48,900 nt of DNA from JBICIG01 sp043101605 (GTDB lineage Bacteria > Planctomycetota > Phycisphaerae > Phycisphaerales > UBA1924): NCBI GenBank assembly GCA_043101605.1, contig JBICIG010000103.1, positions 1-48,900 on the forward strand, given 5' to 3'. The notes beneath the pieces are model-generated. The model ran no database searches. It was given only the letters and a program-made list of their open reading frames with translations, and was not told where the DNA came from. A program made the translations under genes and the position numbers. Shown here one piece after another: positions 41,572 to 48,900 of this stretch (the first letter of the stretch is position 1; every line of letters begins with the position of its first letter).

Positions 41572-42438
41572 ATGAATGTGAGGAAGAATCTGTTGGTTGG
41601 AGCCGCGGCGCTGGCGGGGACGGCCGGTTTCGCGAGCGCGCAGGTCGTGTACGGCGTGACCTCGAACGAGACGCTGGTGACCTGGAACGCCGGGAGTCCG
41701 AACAATGTGACGAGCGGCGTGGCGCTGTCGGGCTTTGAGCAGAACGAGACGGTGCGCGGCATCGACTTTCGCCCGGCGACGGGCGAGTTGTTCGCGGTCG
41801 GGAGCTTCAGCAACCTTTACAAGATCGACACTTCGAGCGGCGCGGCGACGCGCGTCGGGAGCGGGTCGTTCTCGCCCGGGCTGAACGGCTCCTCGTTCGG
41901 GTTCGACTTCAACCCGACGATCGACCGCATCCGGCTGGTGTCCGAGGTGAACCAGAACATGGTGCTGAACCCCAACGACGGGTCGAGCACCGCGGTGACG
42001 GATCTGTTCTACGCGTCGGGCGATGTGCACGAGGGGATCGACCCGAATGTCGTGGCGTCGGCGTACACGAACAGCTTCGCCGGCTCGACCTCGACGCAGC
42101 TCTACGGGATCGACACCGGGCTCGACATTCTCGTGACGCAGGCGAACAGCGCCGGCACGCTGATGACCGTGGGCTCGCTGGGCGAGGACCTCAACGACAC
42201 CGCGAGTTTCGACATCTTCAGCGACGGCACCTCGAACATCGCTTACGCGACGGTGCAGGATGACACGCTGGCGCGCTCGACCTTCTGGACGATCGACCTG
42301 ACCACGGGCCAGGCGTCGATCGTCGGGGAGATCGGGGGCGGCGCTGTGATCAGCGCAATGGCGGTCACGCCCGCGCCGGCAAGTTTCCTTGCGCTGGCGG
42401 GCGGTGGAGCGCTCGTCGGGCGGCGGCGTCGCCGCTGA
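41572..42438 (+). CDS. Secreted DUF4394-type protein with PEP-CTERM-like tail
   Basis: This gene encodes 288 aa from ATG 41572 (MNVRKNLLVGAAALAGTAGF), with AAGGAAGGAAGAGACC immediately upstream, a very strong ribosome binding site. A signal peptide ends at GFASAQ. The domain has the DUF4394 hallmarks: VRGIDFRPATGELFAVGS, FGFDFNPTIDRIRLVSEVNQ and MVLNPNDGS; these proteins form a beta-propeller-like fold of unknown role. It ends PAPASFLALAGGG with a hydrophobic stretch and GRRRRR, a variant sorting signal. Cargo of this type is usually cell-surface or matrix. It is divergent from the ECF sigma gene. Confidence 0.85.
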   Translation: MNVRKNLLVGAAALAGTAGFASAQVVYGVTSNETLVTWNAGSPNNVTSGVALSGFEQNETVRGIDFRPATGELFAVGSFSNLYKIDTSSGAATRVGSGSFSPGLNGSSFGFDFNPTIDRIRLVSEVNQNMVLNPNDGSSTAVTDLFYASGDVHEGIDPNVVASAYTNSFAGSTSTQLYGIDTGLDILVTQANSAGTLMTVGSLGEDLNDTASFDIFSDGTSNIAYATVQDDTLARSTFWTIDLTTGQASIVGEIGGGAVISAMAVTPAPASFLALAGGGALVGRRRRR

Positions 42439-42544
42439 TCGGTCGGGCAGCGCTCGCGGGGCGCGTCGCTTCGCGTGGGGGGGAGCACTTCGGAGATTCG
42501 TTCCTTGTGTTCCGGCGTGAACACGCAATCGAAAGAGATTCGTG

Positions 42545-43090
42545 ATGCGATTCAAGAGATCAGTGTGTGTCGGCATGGGCGCGATCGTCGCGGCGGGCGC
42601 GATCGCCTCGGCCGACCATATCAAGACCTTCGAGTTCCCGATCGATGTCGATCAGACCGTGCCCATGGCGGATGTGACCGGGTTCAGCCCGTCCGGGATG
42701 GGCGTGGTGACGCTCAACACCGACACGAACCTGCTCGAGTGGGAGATCACCTACTCGGGGCTCACGGGCGACATTGTTGCGCCCGGGGCGCACTTCCACG
42801 GGCCGGCGGGTGTCGGTGAGACCGGCGGGCTGCAGGTCGACATCGTGGGCGATGCGGCGGGGACGGGCTCGGGGATGCCTGCGCCGCAGCCCTCGTCGGG
42901 CGTGCTGATGGGCAGCTTCACGGTGTCCGATCAGCAGGAGACGGACATCCTCAACGGGCTGTGGTATGTGAACATCCATACAGCGGCGAACCAGCCGGGC
43001 GAGATCCGCGGCCAGGTCACGCCGGCACCGGCGTCGCTGGGGCTGCTGGTGGCCGCAGGGCTGGCGGGCGGCGGGCGTCGGCGTCGCTGA
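42545..43090 (+). CDS. Secreted CHRD-domain protein with PEP-CTERM-like tail
   Basis: This gene encodes 181 aa from ATG 42545 (MRFKRSVCVGMGAIVAAGAI). A signal peptide ends near IASADH. The body is a CHRD domain: GMGVVTLNTDTNLLEWEITY, AHFHGPAGVGETGGLQVDI, GLWYVNIHTAANQPGEIRGQV. CHRD domains occur in chordin and many bacterial surface proteins; the function is unclear. It ends PAPASLGLLVAAGLAGGGRRRR, like its neighbours at 20658 and 41572. The same-strand gap of 106 bases after the DUF4394 gene suggests a shared regulon or operon, perhaps under the adjacent ECF sigma factor. Confidence 0.85.
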   Translation: MRFKRSVCVGMGAIVAAGAIASADHIKTFEFPIDVDQTVPMADVTGFSPSGMGVVTLNTDTNLLEWEITYSGLTGDIVAPGAHFHGPAGVGETGGLQVDIVGDAAGTGSGMPAPQPSSGVLMGSFTVSDQQETDILNGLWYVNIHTAANQPGEIRGQVTPAPASLGLLVAAGLAGGGRRRR

Positions 43091-43191
43091 AGGGTTCGAC
43101 CGAGATTCCCCCGAGGTCGCTTTGTGCTGCCCTTGCGCAGGCCGTTCGGCTGAAGCATGCACGGGCCACGCCCGGGGCGACCCTAGAACCG

Positions 43192-43229
43192 GCAACGCCC
43201 GCCTCTGATCTGTTTGGGGCGGGCGTTGC
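43192..43229 (+). terminator. Hairpin, probable terminator of the CHRD gene
   Basis: GCAACGCCCGCC and GGCGGGCGTTGC form a perfect 12-bp stem with a 14-base loop, about 100 bases beyond the CHRD stop codon. The downstream sequence is not U-rich, so termination efficiency is uncertain. Confidence 0.5.
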
Positions 43230-43350
43230 TGTGCGCGCGGGTGCTGCCAGCGGAGCCCGGACGACTGGGGACGATGCGGGAGGTCTGGGCGAGCAAAGGT
43301 CTCGGAGGGGGGCTGACCCGTTGGGCGCAACCGGCCGGGCCCACACGAAT

Positions 43351-43387
43351 GCCCCCCGCAGGACTCGAACCTGAAACCCGCTGATTA
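43351..43387 (-). repeat. Distal att repeat (tRNA-Arg 3'-end remnant)
   Basis: It reads on the minus strand as the anticodon-loop end, variable loop, T arm and acceptor 3' strand of tRNA-Arg(TCT). Upstream of the anticodon the 5' anticodon stem is missing (TCGGG where GCTGA would be needed to pair TCAGC), so it is not a functional tRNA. It marks the core-chromosome/island junction on the left. Confidence 0.8.
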
Positions 43388-43490
43388 GAAGCCCGACTGA
43401 AAACCGCACTGACGCGATCAGAAGTGGGAATTCCAACGGGCGCGTAAGTGGATCTGTGGGCGAACGCGACCATTGCCGGATCGGCTCGAA

Positions 43491-43598
43491 ATGCTGGTCG
43501 AAATTGCTCGTGTGATCGGGCAACTCCCGCCCGCGGAACGCCAAGTTCTGGGGTCCATGCTGTCGCTTGTCTTGTCTGACGGTGACGCTTTGCGGTGA
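43491..43598 (+). CDS. Very small open frame at the left island edge, uncertain
   Basis: It encodes 35 aa from ATG 43491 (MLVEIARVIGQLPPAERQVL); the frame could start earlier at TTG 43473. The sequence is plausibly helical and protein-like (ending GSMLSLVLSDGDALR) but no homology is recognised and no good ribosome binding site is seen. It may be a remnant of a deleted island gene or a regulatory peptide. Low certainty. Confidence 0.25.
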   Translation: MLVEIARVIGQLPPAERQVLGSMLSLVLSDGDALR

Positions 43599-43631
43599 GT
43601 ATCTCTCGATGCTGCGGATCTGGTCACGCTC

Positions 43632-44708
43632 TCAAGTCGACTCCGTCCAGACCCGCTCCTCGATTCCGCACTGCTCGCACGCCCGGAAGTACTTCGGGCC
43701 ATCCTTTCGAATCCGAACGACCTTGCCGCGGTGCCCTTCAGTCCCGCACGCCGAGCAGATCGTCGGCATCGAGGTGTTCGTTCCGCAGCTCTGGCACTTC
43801 CAGTAGTACCCGTACTTCCCCCACTGGGCGGATAGGTCCGTGCCGCCGCAGCCTTTGCACGCAGCACCGGACGCAGAGACCGCGGCCGGCTTGGGTTCCG
43901 GAGGAGTTGGTGATTTCGCCGGCGCTGTGATCGCGGCCGTCTGCACAGCCGCTTCCGCTCGGGCCTTGGCTTCATGGCGTGCGGTGAGGAAATCAGCGAC
44001 CGCCGGGACTTCGTCGGCCTTCATCGACCACACGCCGTACTCGCCCATGGACTCACCCAGCAGACCGCCCGCGGCCTTGTGCTTGCCAGTCTCTTCGCGG
44101 ATCTTCGCCGGGACGAGGTCGGCCTTGCTGACGAACGTGCGGAACGGCTCTGTGGGCTCTTTCCAACGGTTCACCCGCCTGATCTTCCCCCGGTCCGAGA
44201 TCGCCACGATGATCTGGATGGGCATGTTGCGAAAGCCGCGCTGATCTGAGCCGGCCATCAGCTTGGAGAGCGTCCGCAGGCCGGCCGGCATCTTGCCGAG
44301 CAACTCCTCACGGTGCCGCTGAAGGAACGCCCGTAGGAACTCGCCCTGGCGGCGGGCCTGTTGGATCGGCGACGGAAAGCCGTGCTCGCGTCCGCCGTAC
44401 CGGCGCGTCCACTCGTCGCCGCCGGCACCGTCGTCGCGCACGCTAACCTCGTCCGTGACCGACTTGCTTTCGACGATGAACGCACCCCACCGGTGGAGGA
44501 TGAGGTGATCGATCTGACAAACGCCCGGCCGGCCGTCGTGCTCGGGCTGATCTGGATCGACGAGCCGCAGATCATTCAGGACGAGCAATCCCGACTCGGA
44601 CGCGAAGTCCCGGTGTAGGTAGAAGGCCATCTGCCGCTCGGCCTCGGCGCCAGCGCGGAGCCGAGGGTCTGAGGACTCTGCGTGCGGTTCAGCGTGCTTG
44701 ACGATCAT
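43632..44708 (-). CDS. NERD nuclease-related protein with C-terminal multi-CxxC zinc ribbon
   Basis: The protein is 358 aa from ATG 44708 (MIVKHAEPHAESSDPRLRAG) with AGGAAAAGG upstream. Residues about 10-140 form a NERD domain: AGAEAERQMAFYLHRDFASE, QIDHLILHRWGAFIVESKS. Asp67, Glu80 and Lys82 match the PD-(D/E)xK nuclease active site. The middle (FRNMPIQIIVAISDRGKIRR) completes the fold. Residues about 284-347 carry four CxxC pairs (284/287, 305/308, 318/321, 344/347), two topoisomerase-type zinc ribbons, probably for nucleic acid binding. It is divergent from the helicase gene with a short shared intergenic region, so the two form one likely functional unit. Confidence 0.85.
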   Translation of the reverse strand: MIVKHAEPHAESSDPRLRAGAEAERQMAFYLHRDFASESGLLVLNDLRLVDPDQPEHDGRPGVCQIDHLILHRWGAFIVESKSVTDEVSVRDDGAGGDEWTRRYGGREHGFPSPIQQARRQGEFLRAFLQRHREELLGKMPAGLRTLSKLMAGSDQRGFRNMPIQIIVAISDRGKIRRVNRWKEPTEPFRTFVSKADLVPAKIREETGKHKAAGGLLGESMGEYGVWSMKADEVPAVADFLTARHEAKARAEAAVQTAAITAPAKSPTPPEPKPAAVSASGAACKGCGGTDLSAQWGKYGYYWKCQSCGTNTSMPTICSACGTEGHRGKVVRIRKDGPKYFRACEQCGIEERVWTEST

Positions 44709-44755
44709 GCCTTTTCCTGGTCTTCCGGCGTGGCCGGGGCGTGTTCGCATACATT

Positions 44756-47700
44756 ATGACGATGCCCGACGCAGGGGGAACACGACCGGAGGTACCACGG
44801 GGTCTCTACGACCACCTGGTCGACGTCGCCCTGCAGGCAAGGCTCGATGGCGCCGGTGACCCCCGGCTTGCCGAATTCGCCGAGGTCGACGCTGAGGACG
44901 CCCACGCCGCGATCGCCCAGTACCTCGAACGGCATCTCGCGGAGTCATTGTCCACGCTCCGCGGTCGGGAGGCTGCCGACCGGCAGCGCCGGCTCGTCGA
45001 TCGCGTGATCGAAGCCCTCGTCGCCGAACTCGGCGACGACTGGGCTGACCGCTTCAACCTCACCAGCCCGCTGCGTCGCCTGCTCGCGGTCCACGCTGAG
45101 CCCCGGGACACGGCCGCGTCGCGTCCAGACACCCCACTCGCACGCTCGGCCCTGCTGACCGGCACCCGGCTCGACCCTTCCCTTGCCTCGCAGCTCTCCA
45201 AGGAGTTTGCCGCAGCGGATCGCGTGGACATCCTCTGCTCGTTCATCAAGTGGAGCGGTATCCGCCTCCTCATGGATGCGCTCCGCGAGCTCACCGCCAC
45301 GCCTCACCCGGACGGCCCGCGACTCCGCGTCATCTCCACGAGCTACATGGGCGCGACGGATGCCAAGGCGATCGAAGCCCTGCGTGATCTGCCCAACACC
45401 GAGGTCAAGGTCTCCTACGACACCGAGCGCACGCGGCTCCACGCGAAGGCGTATCTCGTCCACCGCGCGACCGGCTTTGGCAGCGCCTACATCGGCTCGG
45501 CCAACGTCTCCCGGGCCGCACTCTCCGAAGGGCTCGAATGGACGAGCAAAATCAGTCAGTACGAGCTGCCGCACCTCTGGCAGAAGATCGTCGCGACGTT
45601 TGACTCGTATTGGAACGACGACGAGTTCGAGCACTTCGACGGCGATGCGGCACCGAGGCTTCGCGAAGCGATCAGCCGCGAGCGAACACGCGGCTCCGTC
45701 GAGATCGGCGATCTGCAGACCTTCGACCTTCGTCCCTATCCATTCCAAGAGGAGATCCTCGATGCGATGGCGGCCGAGCGAGAGGTGCAAGACAAGCACC
45801 GCCACCTCGTCGTCGCTGCGACCGGCACCGGCAAAACGATGATCGCAGCGTTCGACTACAAACGCTGGGCCGGCACCCGCAAGCCGTCGCTGCTCTTCAT
45901 CGCCCACCGGGAGGAAATCCTCCGTCAAGCACTCGGCACCTACCGGAGCGTGCTCCGTGATCAGAACTTCGGTGACATCCTCGTCGGCGGCACAACCCCC
46001 GAGCAGCACGACCATCTGTTCTGCTCGATCCAGAGCTACAACAGCCGGGGGCTGCACGAACTCCCATCGGATCGATTTGACTACATCGTGGTTGATGAGT
46101 TCCACCACGCCGCGGCGCCGAGCTATCGCCGCCTGCTCGATATCGCCCAGCCGAAGGTGCTCTTGGGCCTCACCGCGACGCCCGAGCGAGCCGACGGCCT
46201 CGACGTGCTCACCCCGTTCGGCGGCGAGCCAACCGCCGAGGTCCGTTTGCCCGATGCGATCAGCCGGCGCCTGCTCTGCCCCTTCCAATACTTCGGCGTC
46301 GCCGACAGCGTCGACCTCGACGGCTTGACCTGGCAGCGCGGTGGCTATCGCATCGAAGACCTCGACGCGGTCTACACGGGCAACGATGTCCGCGCCGGCC
46401 TCGTGCTCGACAAGGTTCACGAGACTTTGCTCGACCCACTCCATGCCCGCGGCCTTGGATTCTGCGTCAGCGTCGCCCACGCCAACTTCATGGCCCGCTT
46501 CTTCACCGATCACGGCATCCCCGCGATCGCCCTCTCCGCCGAAACGCCGGCCGATGAGCGCCGAGCGGCCAAGGAACGCCTCGTCCGCCGTGAGATCAAC
46601 TTCGTCTTCGTCGTCGATCTCTACAACGAAGGCGTCGACATCCCCGAGGTCGACACAGTCTTGTTTCTCCGCCCGACCGAGAGCCTGACCGTCTACCTCC
46701 AGCAGCTCGGCCGCGGCCTCCGCCTGCACGACGACAAAGACTGCCTCACTGTGCTCGACTTCATCGGCGCCCAGCACCGGCAGTTCCGCTTTGCGTCTCG
46801 GTTCCGAGCGCTGAGCACCGATCCGACAGGCCGCCTCGAACGCGAGATCGAGTTCGGCTTCCCGCACCTTCCCGCCGGCTGCTTCATTCGGCTGGAGCGA
46901 GTCGCTCAGCAACGCGTGCTGGAGAATGTGCGCCAGTCTCTCACGCTGCGACGCCCGCAAATGGTCGGCGACATCCGCGAACTCGGCCGCCACCTCGGCC
47001 GCGCCCCGACCATCCGCGAGACACTCGAGTACCTCGACACCACGCTCGATGAACTGCTCAAACGAGGCCTGTGGAGCCGGCTTCTCAGCGATGCGGGCAT
47101 CACCGACGCTCCTGCCGGCGACGACGAGGACCGCCTCGCCAAGGGCATTCGCCGTCTGGTTCACATCGACGACCCGCAGCAACTCCGATTCCTGCTTGCA
47201 CACCTCGATGGTCGGGCACCGCGGGATCCCCTGGCGGAGCGCCGTCGCGCGATGCTGCATGTCACTCTCTGGGGCGCCGACGGCGTCTCCATGTCACCCC
47301 ATGAAGCCGATGCCCGCCTTCGCGAGAATCCGAGTGCGCTCGACGATCTCCGCGCCGTGCTCGACTACCGCCTCCACCACACCCGCACCCGCCCGACCGA
47401 CCTGCTCCCCGACCTCGCAGGCCCGCTCGCGCTCCACGCCGAGTACACCCGCGACGAAGCCCTCATAGGCCTCGGCCACTGGGACCTCGACCGCCGCCCC
47501 GACTTCCGCGAGGGCGTGCTCCACATCCCGGATCGCAAGGTCGATGCCTTCTTTGTGACGCTGCACAAGACTGAGGATGCGTACTCACCGACCACGATGT
47601 ACGAGGACTACGCGATCAGCGACCAGCTCTTTCATTGGCAGTCCCAGAGCACCACCTCGGCCGACTCGCCCACCGGCCAGCGATACATCCGCCACCGGGA

Positions 47701-47884
47701 GCAGGGCTACACACCGCTGCTGTTCGTCCGCGAGCGAAAGTCTCTCCCCGGCGGCCTCGCCTCCCCCTACGCCTTCCTCGGCCCGGCTGACTACGTGTCC
47801 CATGAGGGCAGCCGTCCGGTGAGCATCGTCTGGCGCCTGCGGACGCCGATGCCGACTCGGCTTGCTCGGGTTGCGGTGGGCTAG
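44756..47884 (+). CDS. PLD-family nuclease fused to SF2 DExH helicase with C-terminal DUF3427-like domain
   Basis: The protein is 1042 aa from ATG 44756 (MTMPDAGGTRPEVPRG); alternatives are GTG 44741 and ATG 44762. Residues about 125-280 are a phospholipase D-type (HKD) nuclease: VDILCSFIKWSGIRLLMDAL, then RLHAKAYLVHR near 227 and YIGSANVSRAAL. The SF2 helicase follows: YPFQEEILDAM, Walker A ATGTGKTMIAAF near 355-361, DEFHHAAAPSYRRLLD near 446, GLTATPERADGLDV, and motif VI QQLGRGLR near 649. The long C-terminus (about 690-1042, GHWDLDRRPDFREGVLHIPD, YEDYAISDQLFHWQSQS) matches the DUF3427-type region of such fusions. Likely DNA or RNA degradation or remodelling, probably defensive. Confidence 0.88.
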   Translation: MTMPDAGGTRPEVPRGLYDHLVDVALQARLDGAGDPRLAEFAEVDAEDAHAAIAQYLERHLAESLSTLRGREAADRQRRLVDRVIEALVAELGDDWADRFNLTSPLRRLLAVHAEPRDTAASRPDTPLARSALLTGTRLDPSLASQLSKEFAAADRVDILCSFIKWSGIRLLMDALRELTATPHPDGPRLRVISTSYMGATDAKAIEALRDLPNTEVKVSYDTERTRLHAKAYLVHRATGFGSAYIGSANVSRAALSEGLEWTSKISQYELPHLWQKIVATFDSYWNDDEFEHFDGDAAPRLREAISRERTRGSVEIGDLQTFDLRPYPFQEEILDAMAAEREVQDKHRHLVVAATGTGKTMIAAFDYKRWAGTRKPSLLFIAHREEILRQALGTYRSVLRDQNFGDILVGGTTPEQHDHLFCSIQSYNSRGLHELPSDRFDYIVVDEFHHAAAPSYRRLLDIAQPKVLLGLTATPERADGLDVLTPFGGEPTAEVRLPDAISRRLLCPFQYFGVADSVDLDGLTWQRGGYRIEDLDAVYTGNDVRAGLVLDKVHETLLDPLHARGLGFCVSVAHANFMARFFTDHGIPAIALSAETPADERRAAKERLVRREINFVFVVDLYNEGVDIPEVDTVLFLRPTESLTVYLQQLGRGLRLHDDKDCLTVLDFIGAQHRQFRFASRFRALSTDPTGRLEREIEFGFPHLPAGCFIRLERVAQQRVLENVRQSLTLRRPQMVGDIRELGRHLGRAPTIRETLEYLDTTLDELLKRGLWSRLLSDAGITDAPAGDDEDRLAKGIRRLVHIDDPQQLRFLLAHLDGRAPRDPLAERRRAMLHVTLWGADGVSMSPHEADARLRENPSALDDLRAVLDYRLHHTRTRPTDLLPDLAGPLALHAEYTRDEALIGLGHWDLDRRPDFREGVLHIPDRKVDAFFVTLHKTEDAYSPTTMYEDYAISDQLFHWQSQSTTSADSPTGQRYIRHREQGYTPLLFVRERKSLPGGLASPYAFLGPADYVSHEGSRPVSIVWRLRTPMPTRLARVAVG

Positions 47885-48040
47885 AAGGCGAGCGGAGAAG
47901 GGGGAGGCTGATCTGCGGCGGTACCGCGGGCGAGCCCGAATCACGGAAAGTCGTCGTAAAGCTCTGTACTGCAACGCATTAGCTGCATATCATTCTTCGG
48001 CTCGAACACGCGTTTTGCCGGCTTTGAACCTCGGGACTAG
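47885..48040. other. Non-coding gap with integrase debris
   Basis: This stretch contains no gene that I can support; stop codons interrupt all frames (for example TAG at 48038). It probably holds the lost N-terminal coding portion of the integrase. Confidence 0.4.
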
Positions 48041-48794
48041 GGCAGTAATAGGGCAGTCTCCTACAAGGACGAGCACGGCAAGAACCGCGTCCGCGCGGGC
48101 TTCACCGACAAGCGCGCTACGCAGCGGCTCGCGACTGACCCGGAGAAGAACGCCCAACGAATCCGTGACGGCCTCGTCGACCCCGCCGAGGAGCGGCTCA
48201 AGGAGCACCGGGCCCGGTCGATCGCCGATCACCTCGAAGAGCTCGAGCAATCCCGCCGCACGAAGAAGCGGACCGACAAGCACATCAAGAGCACGGTCAA
48301 CCGCATCGAGTCAGCGATCGACGCCCTCGGCTGGGAACGCATCGGCGACATCGACGCGGGCCAGCTTGAGCTCTACCTCGGAGAGGTCCGTGCCGAGCGC
48401 GACTGGTCGGCCAAGAGCTACAACGCCCACCTCATCGCGATCAAGAGCTTCTCGAAGTGTCTCTGGAAGATGGGCCGGTGCGCCGTCGAGCCTTGCACGG
48501 CACTCCGACCCCAAGCTCACGCTGAAGGCGTACGACCACGCCAACGACGCCGACCGCCGGGCCGCGGTCGCCGCCACGTTCGGAGGCACGACCGCCTGCG
48601 CCATCGAGCCGAAGCCCGCGGCGACGACTCAGAACGGGCACGCTTCCGAGCGCGAGACCGGGCCCGAATCACCCGCGCGTCAGCAAATCCGTAAGTGCCC
48701 TGAGCGCCCGGGAACGCATTCGGCCGCACAGCCTCGCACAGCGACCAACCTCATGGCCATGACCACGGGAGAGCCGGGCGGCATTGCTAAATGA
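48041..48794 (+). pseudogene. Decayed tyrosine recombinase (phage integrase)
   Basis: Frame 48056 onward reads VSYKDEHGKNRVRAGFTDKR and ADHLEELEQSRRTKKRTDKH, the N-terminal arm and core-binding SAM-like domain (to CAVEPCTALR) of a planctomycete-type integrase, but there is no start codon after the TAG at 48038. The catalytic domain with its Arg, Lys, His and Arg box is missing. The terminal tyrosine box, LARHSDPKLTLKAYDHAND, survives in a different frame beginning near 48494. So one internal deletion plus frameshift and a lost start explain it. It can no longer excise the island. The remaining downstream tail is non-conserved. Confidence 0.85.
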
Positions 48795-48863
48795 TTGAAT
48801 GGAAGCAGGTTCCGCATCAACTCGCACGAGGACGCGCCGCCTTGCACAGGCCAAACAGAAAGT

Positions 48864-48900
48864 GCCCCCCTCAGGACTCGAACCTGAAACCCGCTGATTA
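48864..48900 (-). tRNA. tRNA-Arg (anticodon TCT by inference), 3' part only
   Basis: On the minus strand it contains the anticodon-loop end TAA, stem TCAGC, variable GGGTT, T arm TCAGG-TTCGAGT-CCTGA and acceptor GGGGGGC with discriminator A. The 5' half lies beyond the window edge. The left repeat preserves the next bases (TTC), which give anticodon TCT. CCA is not encoded. Confidence 0.75.

Larger units (their letters stand above)
43351..48900. mobile_element. Integrated genomic island in a tRNA-Arg(TCT) 3' end
   Basis: A 37-base near-identical direct repeat (one mismatch) bounds the segment: 43351-43387 and 48864-48900. The repeat is the 3' half of a tRNA-Arg gene on the minus strand, from the T-C-T anticodon region to the acceptor end. 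The right copy has a perfect T stem (TCAGG/CCTGA), whereas the left copy carries a T-to-G change breaking the stem base, so the right copy is the working tRNA, continuing past the window edge. Inside are a NERD protein gene, a PLD/helicase gene and a decayed tyrosine integrase adjacent to the tRNA, the textbook arrangement. The island contains far more ACGT sites than the core. Confidence 0.8.

Noticed and set aside
43351..43450. Possible complete tRNA gene at the left repeat
   Set aside because: Only the 3' half is tRNA-like; the 5' anticodon stem and D arm do not pair.
44945..47260. A long minus-strand frame in the helicase gene
   Set aside because: Antisense shadow; the + strand shows continuous PLD and helicase motifs.
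47862..48794. A 310-codon + strand frame read as one protein
   Set aside because: Its first 200 codons are a Ser/Arg/Thr-rich frameshifted reading; only the tail (SDPKLTLKAYDH) is real integrase, so it is annotated as a pseudogene.
1..48900. CRISPR array
   Set aside because: No set of regularly spaced near-identical repeats was seen anywhere in the window.

Overview
The window is GC-rich, double-stranded bacterial chromosome, most likely from a planctomycete of the Phycisphaerae type. This placement is inferred. The evidence is: secreted proteins with a variant PEP-CTERM tail (Pro-Ala-Pro-Ala, a hydrophobic helix, then Arg-Arg-Arg-Arg); an integrase remnant of a style typical of planctomycetes; Kdo/LPS genes (kdsA, waaA) and a LolA-like protein, which imply an outer membrane; and a DnaA with an unusual DNA-binding signature.

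Positions 1-43350 are core chromosome, mostly housekeeping genes. From left to right: a TPR/metallopeptidase protein and a LolA-like protein; ruvX, manC and ruvA; a nucleotide-sugar dehydratase/epimerase; a small unknown gene and dut; rpsA-like; a Gfo/Idh oxidoreductase, trxA and folP; a Met-rich secreted protein; ftsK with an extraordinary acidic tail; comM; a secreted PEP-CTERM-like protein; rpmB; a DegT aminotransferase; dnaA with a candidate replication origin; a two-domain GNAT; a secreted protein and rpmA; a membrane protein and kdsA; tRNA-Val; waaA; an M28 peptidase; a four-gene ABC/ZnuA-like cassette probably concerned with zinc; an HD alarmone-hydrolase-like gene; a BaiN/HI0933-type flavoprotein; an anti-sigma/ECF-sigma pair; and two further PEP-CTERM-like secreted proteins.

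A perfect 16-bp parS palindrome (37531) and a one-mismatch copy (21483) lie on either side of dnaA and its 468-bp non-coding upstream region. Together these suggest the window covers the origin domain of the chromosome.

Positions 43351-48900 form a 5.5-kb island in the 3' end of a tRNA-Arg(TCT) gene. A 37-bp direct repeat bounds it. The right copy is the genuine tRNA 3' half, which runs off the window, and the left copy is the displaced remnant. The island carries two divergent genes, a NERD nuclease-like protein with four CxxC pairs and a PLD-nuclease/SF2-helicase fusion, plus a decayed tyrosine integrase next to the tRNA. This pair is the best candidate here for an undescribed (possibly defence) system.

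The tetranucleotide ACGT is almost absent from the core (two seen by eye in about 43 kb, one of them the parS core) but occurs seven times in the 5.5-kb island. This independently marks the island as foreign and hints at a host ACGT-specific restriction or methylation pressure.
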